The notes below the pieces were generated by a model. It saw only the letters and a program-made list of their open reading frames with translations. It was not told where the DNA came from and did not search any database. Positions 56,123 to 64,000 of a stretch of 64,000 bases of DNA are shown piece after piece. The position numbers and the translations under genes are program-made. Every line of letters starts with the position of its first letter. Within the stretch, counting starts at the first letter, position 1. Source of the DNA: Legionella gratiana (lineage in GTDB: Bacteria; Pseudomonadota; Gammaproteobacteria; Legionellales; Legionellaceae); the NCBI RefSeq assembly GCF_001467695.1, contig NZ_LNYE01000022.1:497813-561812 (forward strand), read 5' to 3'.

Positions 56123-56884
56123 TTGCCTAGAAATCATCATACTCATCCTGGCCATACACATGTACCTCCTCATGTTCATGTGCATGCTCACCCTCATGTA
56201 TATCATCCACAAGTGCACATTGTTCCTCCTATTCGTCCTCATGTTCATGTTCATCGAAGATATGCATACTATGGTTCAGGAGCATTATTAGTAACTGCTG
56301 CGATTTTAATTCCTGCCATAATCATTGCCTCGCTGCTTACACCTACTGCAGGTGTTGCAACAAGTTATGCTGCTTCGTCAATGACTTTAGGAGCTGCATC
56401 TGCGGGAGCAGGAACAGCAGCCGCGTTTAGTGCAGCCACTTTTGGTATAGGAGCACTTTTAATTTATGGTGCGATTGGTTTAGGCTATCTATACTCCAGT
56501 GCTAAAGAATGTTATTCAGGTAATAAAACCGTGATGGATGTAATGGCTTCTCGTGTAGTAAATGAAGACGGTTTCTCTGTTAAAGGCGTTTTAAAGTCTA
56601 TAGGCGCTGTCGTTTGGTCTCCTTTTCTACTTATTGGTGGACTAGCAGGAATGGGTGTTAAAGCTGCAGTCAATGCATGTAACACTAAAAAATCAACTAA
56701 TTATGAATCATTACCGGAAGTTGATCAGAAAAATTCTGCATCTGATTTAAGAACGACTCGTAATTTATCAGAAAACAGAAATGAACCTACTGCACCATTC
56801 CACACTAAATCAATTTTTGCTGATTTAGGCAAAAAGATTGAAAAAGACGTAACACATAGCAACGAGTATACTCTTCAATGTTAA
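56123..56884 (+). CDS. His-rich membrane protein with TTG start
   Basis: 253 residues. The start is the TTG at 56123: a perfect AAGGAG (56111-56116) lies 6 nt upstream, and no ATG is near. The first ~45 residues hold about 15 His in HxH patterns (HTHPGHTHVPPHVHVHAHPH) and should bind zinc, nickel or copper. Two hydrophobic Ala/Gly-rich segments follow (about 50-80 and 95-125), then a shorter one near 180-200 and a polar tail. No family recognised. A metal-buffering or membrane-inserting role is inference. It is convergent with the ABC permease gene. Confidence 0.75.
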   Translation: MPRNHHTHPGHTHVPPHVHVHAHPHVYHPQVHIVPPIRPHVHVHRRYAYYGSGALLVTAAILIPAIIIASLLTPTAGVATSYAASSMTLGAASAGAGTAAAFSAATFGIGALLIYGAIGLGYLYSSAKECYSGNKTVMDVMASRVVNEDGFSVKGVLKSIGAVVWSPFLLIGGLAGMGVKAAVNACNTKKSTNYESLPEVDQKNSASDLRTTRNLSENRNEPTAPFHTKSIFADLGKKIEKDVTHSNEYTLQC

Positions 56885-56948
56885 TGTAGCTGACGAGTTG
56901 AGCCTTAATCTTCTCAGGCTCAACTTACTGTTAATAATTTAGCCTAAA

Positions 56949-58289
56949 TCAAACATGAGATTGATGCGGATCAAAAGCATCTCTCACTGCATCAGCAAAT
57001 AAGTTAACAGAGAGCACCAATAAAAACATAAAAAGAAACGCGGCAAACATAGGCCACCAAATAACAGGATTACGAGCAAGCTCTAGACGTGCACTATTAA
57101 TCATGTTTCCCCAACTGATTGTCATTGGTGAAACCCCAGCCCCTACATAAGACAGTAATGCCTCAGCCATGACTAAAAAACTAAAATCCAATACCAAAGT
57201 AATCACCACAATATGCATCACATTAGGCAGTAAATGTTTACGAATAATAGTAAACCAACCTGAACCCAATGCGCGTGCCGCCAAAACAAAATCAATTTCA
57301 CGTAATTTCAAAGTCTCAGCACGCAAGAGTCTGCATAAACTAGTCCAACTGGTCACTCCTAAAATGAAACAAAGTGCCAACAAACGTGCATCAGCGCTTT
57401 GAGCTAAAGTAGTAAATTCTTCTGGATGGTTAGCAATATAAATCTGTAATGACAAAACTGATGCAGTAATTAATAACACTCCTGGAATAGAACTTAAAGT
57501 AGTATAAATGTACTGAATTACATCATCCGCCAAACCACCAAAATATCCTGCAACTACTCCTAGAAATAAAGCTAAAGGTAACATAAATAACGTAGTTAAA
57601 AAGCCAATTACTAAGCCCGTACGTATGCTTTTAATAGTGTAATAAAAAATATCTTGTCCAATTTGTCCTGTACCTAATACATGAAATGTTCGTGATAACT
57701 CATATCCAAATACAACAAAAAATGTAAGTATACCTAATGTAATCAGTATACTTAAACTCGTAGGAGTTAAAGTAAAAAGCTTTAAACGTAAACTAAATCT
57801 TATAATAACTAATACAAAGCCACTCAAAAAAATCACAAAAATACTGCTTTGCAATGCATCAATAAATGTATGTACTATAACCCTTTTTTTCTCCTTTTCA
57901 GTTTTGATCTTTGCAGAATAGATAAGTGGAGGATAAATTTGTTTGACCACACCATCAATCAAAGTAGTTTCACTGACAAACTGTCGTAAAGCTAACGGAG
58001 CTGAATAGGTTGTTTCTGTAATTTCATCAATAGGAGCTAAAATGTCATCAAGAATGGTGCTTGTTGTTTCGGCTTTTTGATTCATTGGCACCATATGAAT
58101 AGAATCCAATACGCCAATAATAATAAAAAACAAAAGTATGATCCCCGCACTTACTGCAATTGGCCGATGCAAAATAATGGAAAAAGAGCGTCTAACATGT
58201 TGCTTACGCAAGCTCAATAAAATAACCAAGACACTTAAGACTAATAAAGTGAGGAAACATTTATCTGTCCATAAAAATTCAACGGTCAT
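56949..58289 (-). CDS. ABC importer permease, OppC/DppC type
   Basis: 446 residues. The C-terminal part has the binding-protein-dependent permease domain with the EAA-type loop AARALGSGWFTIIRKHLLPN, contacting the ATPase, and six membrane helices. The N-terminal extension (~190 residues) includes two extra membrane segments and a soluble loop, making it longer than usual (about 300). AAGGA precedes the ATG. It follows the OppB-type gene after a 112-nt gap occupied by inverted-repeat copy C. No ATPase gene follows. Confidence 0.9.
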   Translation of the reverse strand: MTVEFLWTDKCFLTLLVLSVLVILLSLRKQHVRRSFSIILHRPIAVSAGIILLFFIIIGVLDSIHMVPMNQKAETTSTILDDILAPIDEITETTYSAPLALRQFVSETTLIDGVVKQIYPPLIYSAKIKTEKEKKRVIVHTFIDALQSSIFVIFLSGFVLVIIRFSLRLKLFTLTPTSLSILITLGILTFFVVFGYELSRTFHVLGTGQIGQDIFYYTIKSIRTGLVIGFLTTLFMLPLALFLGVVAGYFGGLADDVIQYIYTTLSSIPGVLLITASVLSLQIYIANHPEEFTTLAQSADARLLALCFILGVTSWTSLCRLLRAETLKLREIDFVLAARALGSGWFTIIRKHLLPNVMHIVVITLVLDFSFLVMAEALLSYVGAGVSPMTISWGNMINSARLELARNPVIWWPMFAAFLFMFLLVLSVNLFADAVRDAFDPHQSHV

Positions 58290-58327
58290 TTTATTCCTTA
58301 ATGTTTGATTGGTCTCATAGCCTTAAA

Positions 58328-58400
58328 TTAACGTGAGTTTCAGATAAGAGAACTAGTTTACTTCGAACCGTTCGGGCTGATGAGTCGAAACTCACGTTAA
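58328..58400. repeat. Inverted-repeat element, copy C
   Basis: A 73-bp element with perfect 14-bp terminal inverted repeats (TTAACGTGAGTTTC / GAAACTCACGTTAA) and the shared centre TTCGGGCTGATGAG. It sits exactly between the two ABC permease genes and could form a hairpin in their mRNA. Confidence 0.75.
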
Positions 58401-58401
58401 A

Positions 58402-59379
58402 TTACGAAAATTTTACACGTGGATCTACGAGCATATAAGAAAAATCTGTTAAAATTAAACCGACTATGTAAAGAATAGATCCTAAAAAAACCATAGCTCT
58501 TACGATAGCAAAATCCTGTTGCTGGATTGCATCGATGGTATAACTACCTAACCCAGGCACACCAAAAAACGATTCTAGAATTAAACTACCCATGAATAAA
58601 GACGGAATAAGCACGACAACCCCAGTTAAAATTGGCAACAGAGCATTTTTTAATACATGAATAAACATCACTCTTTGTTCAGATAAACCCTTAGCTCTAG
58701 CTGTTTTAACATAATCTTTATTGATTTCTTCCAACAATAAAGTTCTATACCAACGCCCCCCTGCTCCTAAACCACTAAGAACAGCGACAGTAATTGGCAA
58801 AATAACAAATTTCAAAGCGTCAAAACCTTCGTCATAGCCTGAAATAGGGACTAAACGCAATAATTTCCCAAAAAGATATTGGCCACCAATGATATAAAAC
58901 AAACTGGAAATCGACATTAAAATAATACAAATAATGACACCCGTTAAATCAAGATATGTCCCTCTAAAAAATGCCATAGCCATAGCTATAATAATGTTGC
59001 TGATAATACTCAAAAACAAAACTGGCAATGCAATTGAAAGGCTAGGCCACATTCTATAAGCAATGTCTTCACTAATATCACGTCCAGCATCAGAAATACC
59101 AAAATCAAAAGTAAAAAGCATCATGGATTTTTGGAAAAACAAAGTTTCCGTTATTTTTTGCACTCCATTTTTTTGCTCATTGTAAAACAAAGGTAAACTA
59201 TAGCCATGTGCCATTTTCCAATCATCGATCACTTGCTGCTCCACATATTTTTGTCCTAAGTGCATGCGCGCAATATCGTCAGGTGTATTAACCATAAAAA
59301 ACAAAATAAAAGTAAGTAGATTAATCCCCAAAAGAATGGGAATTGAATAAGCAATTCGACGCAACAAATACTGAATCAT
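58402..59379 (-). CDS. ABC importer permease, OppB/DppB type
   Basis: 325 residues with six membrane helices. The N-terminus MIQYLLRRIAYSIPILLGIN is characteristic of the group. The EAA-type loop TARAKGLSEQRVMFIHVLKN and the final FSYMLVDPRVKF are typical of the B-type permease of di-/oligopeptide importers. It starts 3 nt after the stop of the binding-protein gene, so the two are one transcript. Confidence 0.93.
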   Translation of the reverse strand: MIQYLLRRIAYSIPILLGINLLTFILFFMVNTPDDIARMHLGQKYVEQQVIDDWKMAHGYSLPLFYNEQKNGVQKITETLFFQKSMMLFTFDFGISDAGRDISEDIAYRMWPSLSIALPVLFLSIISNIIIAMAMAFFRGTYLDLTGVIICIILMSISSLFYIIGGQYLFGKLLRLVPISGYDEGFDALKFVILPITVAVLSGLGAGGRWYRTLLLEEINKDYVKTARAKGLSEQRVMFIHVLKNALLPILTGVVVLIPSLFMGSLILESFFGVPGLGSYTIDAIQQQDFAIVRAMVFLGSILYIVGLILTDFSYMLVDPRVKFS

Positions 59380-59382
59380 CTA

Positions 59383-61542
59383 TCAAATCCTTTTTGCTGG
59401 TTGTTTTTCCTTCTTGTAATAAGCTATCACTAAAGGAAGAGTCAAAACCAAAAGCAGCAAAAACAATAAACCCAAAGGCCAAAAAATTGGCTGATTCCAA
59501 GCTTGGCGCCGTGTGTTTCGCTCTGCTACATTAATCGCAGTATATTTTAATGTTCCATAAGTCATAGAATTAGGCTTAACATGAGAAACCCAAGATTGAG
59601 ATAATAGAAACTCTTCGGGATTAATCCCCCAGAGCCAGGGTGCATCATGTCTTACAATATTCACCATAGCATCAATTAGCTGCTGCCTTTGTGAATCATT
59701 TTCTCTATTTTTCATTAAATTAAAGAGACGATCAAATTCGGGATTCTCATAATTAGCAGCATTTTCACCGCCAAATTTTACCTTGCCATTTCCTCCATAC
59801 AATTGAAACAAAAAATTTTCAGGATCTGGATAATCTGCAATCCAACCCCAACTAAATATCTGAATCTCTCCTGTACGCATTTTCTCTTGAAAGCGATTAT
59901 ATAAAGTTGCTCTTACATTTAAATCAATTCCAATTTTTGCAAATTGCTTACGCGTCCAATCAAATAAAGATTTATCTCCTGGTCCGCCAGACGAAGTAAC
60001 ATCATAATGAAGAATCAATGGGTTTCCTGTTTTTGGATCAATACCTCCTGGATAACCAGCCTCAACCATTAATTGTTTTGCATCACTAATTGGTCTGCGT
60101 ATTGCTTCATCATTTACCCATTGATAAATATAAGGATTAATTCCTGCTTGTTCTTCTTTATAGCCAAAAATACCTGGTGGTATCGGTCCTTGAGCAGCAA
60201 AACCTCGTCCATTAAAAAAAATTGCGATCTCTTCATCATAATTTACAGCAATAGAAATAGCCTGTCTTAACTTACGAGCCCGCTCACTAGAACCACCCAC
60301 AATGCTATCGAGCATGTTAAAGCCCATGTAAGAAATGCTAGGTTGTACTGTTTGCGTTAAATACATATGCTTTTTGCGCATCTCTCGAGTTAAAGTTGCC
60401 TCTCCATGTCGATTAATATGGATAGCTTGATCAAAACTGTTTGAACCAATTGCTGAATTATCATAATAACCTTGCAGAAATTTATTCCAACGTGGTATGG
60501 CTTCTTTTTCCAATGTAAAAACAACTTGCTCCACCAAAGGTAGGCGTTTGCCTTCATTATCTAAATACCCTAATTTCTTATCTCTTGCAGAACCATTACT
60601 GGGATAATACATCTCCCGAAAATTAGGATTCTTTTGTAATACCATGCTTCGATTAGGATTGTTTTTAACCAGCATAAAAGGTCCAGTACCGATTGGATAC
60701 CAACCAAGCGTAATATTATTATCTGCCATTCCTGGTTGAGAATAAAAAAGATCCGCCTCCCAAGGAATAGGTGCGAAAAAACTCATAGCAAGCCAAAATA
60801 AAAACTGGGTATATACCCCCTTTAAAGTAATTTCAAACGTATAATCATCCAGTTTTCTTAGGCCCTCTAAGGGATACCTACGCAAATCAATATATTGATT
60901 TGTTTTAGGAAGTGTTCGTCCATATTTTTGAAAACCAACAATATAATCACTCATGAGTCCATAAATTGGCGCGCTCACTGCTGGGTTCGCTAAACGCTTA
61001 ATTTGATACATATAATCATCAACAATTAATTCTCGAGTACCCATGTACCTAAAATCTGACAATTGATGAATCTCTTCATCTGCTAAATAATCTTTTGATA
61101 AATGATGATACCGATAGACCCCTTGCTCATCTTTGGCAAATGCAGGGTGAGGTTGATAGTAAATTCCTCTTTTAATACTAAGGGTATAGACACTATAACT
61201 CGGAGTAACCTGACTCGTTGCAGAGAGCACATTTCCCTGTGCATCCAGATATCTGAGTTGTGGCATTTGCGTCGCGGTTAATGGAGCTAATTGATAAGGC
61301 CTTAATAGATAATCATATTCCAGTAATGGCTCATAAATTTGAGCGATAAAAAGATACTCATTGGAAGAATAAGAAAGAGCAGGATCCAATGTTTTAGGCT
61401 GTTCAGAGAAAGAAGAGTAATAAATGTTCTTTTTTGATTCACTTTGGGGGTAAGGATTATTTAAAACACCTGGCCATGCATTCACACAGTCTAGGACATT
61501 AAAAAACATCAAAAAGAAAACTATTCGTTGTATACGATTCAA
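59383..61542 (-). CDS. ABC importer substrate-binding protein with C-terminal membrane anchor
   Basis: 719 residues, SBP family 5 (oligopeptide/nickel type). It begins at TTG 61542 with AGGGA upstream, which gives a proper signal peptide (MNRIQRIVFFLMFFN...VNA). The domain runs from QPKTLDPALSYSSNEYL to about 660, including the WIADYPDPENFLFQLYGGNG block. The C-terminus carries an unusual transmembrane helix (LGLLFLLLLVLTLPLVIAYY) and basic tail, so the protein is anchored at its C-terminus rather than free or lipidated. First gene of the importer operon. Substrate unknown, probably peptide. Confidence 0.92.
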   Translation of the reverse strand: MNRIQRIVFFLMFFNVLDCVNAWPGVLNNPYPQSESKKNIYYSSFSEQPKTLDPALSYSSNEYLFIAQIYEPLLEYDYLLRPYQLAPLTATQMPQLRYLDAQGNVLSATSQVTPSYSVYTLSIKRGIYYQPHPAFAKDEQGVYRYHHLSKDYLADEEIHQLSDFRYMGTRELIVDDYMYQIKRLANPAVSAPIYGLMSDYIVGFQKYGRTLPKTNQYIDLRRYPLEGLRKLDDYTFEITLKGVYTQFLFWLAMSFFAPIPWEADLFYSQPGMADNNITLGWYPIGTGPFMLVKNNPNRSMVLQKNPNFREMYYPSNGSARDKKLGYLDNEGKRLPLVEQVVFTLEKEAIPRWNKFLQGYYDNSAIGSNSFDQAIHINRHGEATLTREMRKKHMYLTQTVQPSISYMGFNMLDSIVGGSSERARKLRQAISIAVNYDEEIAIFFNGRGFAAQGPIPPGIFGYKEEQAGINPYIYQWVNDEAIRRPISDAKQLMVEAGYPGGIDPKTGNPLILHYDVTSSGGPGDKSLFDWTRKQFAKIGIDLNVRATLYNRFQEKMRTGEIQIFSWGWIADYPDPENFLFQLYGGNGKVKFGGENAANYENPEFDRLFNLMKNRENDSQRQQLIDAMVNIVRHDAPWLWGINPEEFLLSQSWVSHVKPNSMTYGTLKYTAINVAERNTRRQAWNQPIFWPLGLLFLLLLVLTLPLVIAYYKKEKQPAKRI

Positions 61543-61695
61543 ATAAAATCCCTATCATGAGCTCAAGTCAATTTAGTGTCTTTTGACAATTCTACTATCC
61601 AAAATGGCATGATTTTATGCGCTCCAATACACACATACTTCGTGAATGCTGCATTTCAGTATCTAAAGTCACACCATTTGAATGGTCAACAGACA

Positions 61696-63711
<2,016 letters not shown>

Positions 63712-63839
63712 TCATTGCCATCCGTCTAAAACATATATAAAGCACAATTCAATGCTTATAGTTATTTTAAAAACATTAGTTTATCACTAAAAAATATGCT
63801 ATAGATACATGCTGATTTAATATATTCTGGGATAATAAA

Positions 63840-64000
63840 ATGGATTTTAACCGTACTTTAATCACTTTATTTTTGCTTCTATTTTCTTCATGGATATATT
63901 CTCTTCCAGAGCCTAACGGCAATTTGGGGATTGCATTAGTCCATGGCACCCAAGATCACCGTGAGGATGCTGAAGGAGTGTACTGGAAAACCGACTTTAT
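63840..64000 (+). CDS. Secreted protein, 5' part (cut by window edge)
   Basis: The ATG at 63840 has GGGAT 7 nt upstream and opens a signal peptide (MDFNRTLITLFLLLFSSWIY, cleavage near LPEPN). The visible mature part reads NLGIALVHGTQDHREDAEGV, whose ALVHG looks like the first strand and oxyanion turn of an alpha/beta hydrolase. Too little is present to be sure. Confidence 0.6.
   Translation, partial: MDFNRTLITLFLLLFSSWIYSLPEPNGNLGIALVHGTQDHREDAEGVYWKTDF

Overview
The window is a stretch of AT-rich gamma-proteobacterial chromosome that reads as a Legionella species. It mixes ordinary housekeeping and metabolic genes (ligA, phrB, pbpC, ast genes, yjbQ) with many long helical or eukaryotic-like proteins typical of Dot/Icm effector candidates: a Rab-like GTPase, an ankyrin protein, a calpain-like protease and coiled-coil proteins with hydrophobic hairpins. 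The genus is inferred from protein content. There is no rRNA, tRNA or CRISPR array, and no complete mobile element.

Layout. 0-7.5 kb: a coiled-coil membrane protein, then a tight operon of an M20 hydrolase, astA, astD, astB and a spermidine-synthase-like protein (arginine succinyltransferase catabolism without astC or astE). 7.5-16 kb: accessory block with a possible CheD/CNF-type deamidase, an omptin protease with a clear promoter, a zinc-sensing DgcZ-type diguanylate cyclase, an ankyrin protein, a Rab-like GTPase with an altered catalytic site and a large helical protein. Two of these unrelated genes share one ~80-nt upstream region. 16-21 kb: VanX-like dipeptidase, YjbQ, and a divergent type III polyketide synthase / methyltransferase / FAD-oxidoreductase cluster. 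21-29 kb: pbpC and a thioester alpha-2-macroglobulin, back to back.

29-40.6 kb: two effector-like genes, two tandem-GNAT genes, a shikimate-kinase-like/LuxR-HTH fusion with a palindromic candidate operator, a Dabb protein, photolyase, a calpain-like protease, and two gene relics (beta-carbonic anhydrase, GNAT). 40.8-44.3 kb: the most striking gene, a MerR-type DNA-binding domain fused in frame to a complete QueF nitrile reductase and preceded by a 19-bp-spacer MerR-type promoter. Next to it are hipBA with two palindromic operators and a small cluster of DnaA boxes. 44.5-50 kb: TVP38-family membrane protein, small proteins, a MASE1-CHASE-PAS-GGDEF cyclase followed closely by a multicopper oxidase. 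50-58 kb: accessory genes among copies of a small inverted-repeat element, plus a truncated IS4-type transposase and a His-rich membrane protein starting at TTG. 57-64 kb: oligopeptide-type ABC importer genes (binding protein plus two permeases, no ATPase), ligA, and the start of one more secreted protein.

The main candidates for something new are the MerR-QueF fusion, the shared leader of two effector-like genes, the GTPase with a substituted catalytic glutamine, and the kinase-like/LuxR regulator.
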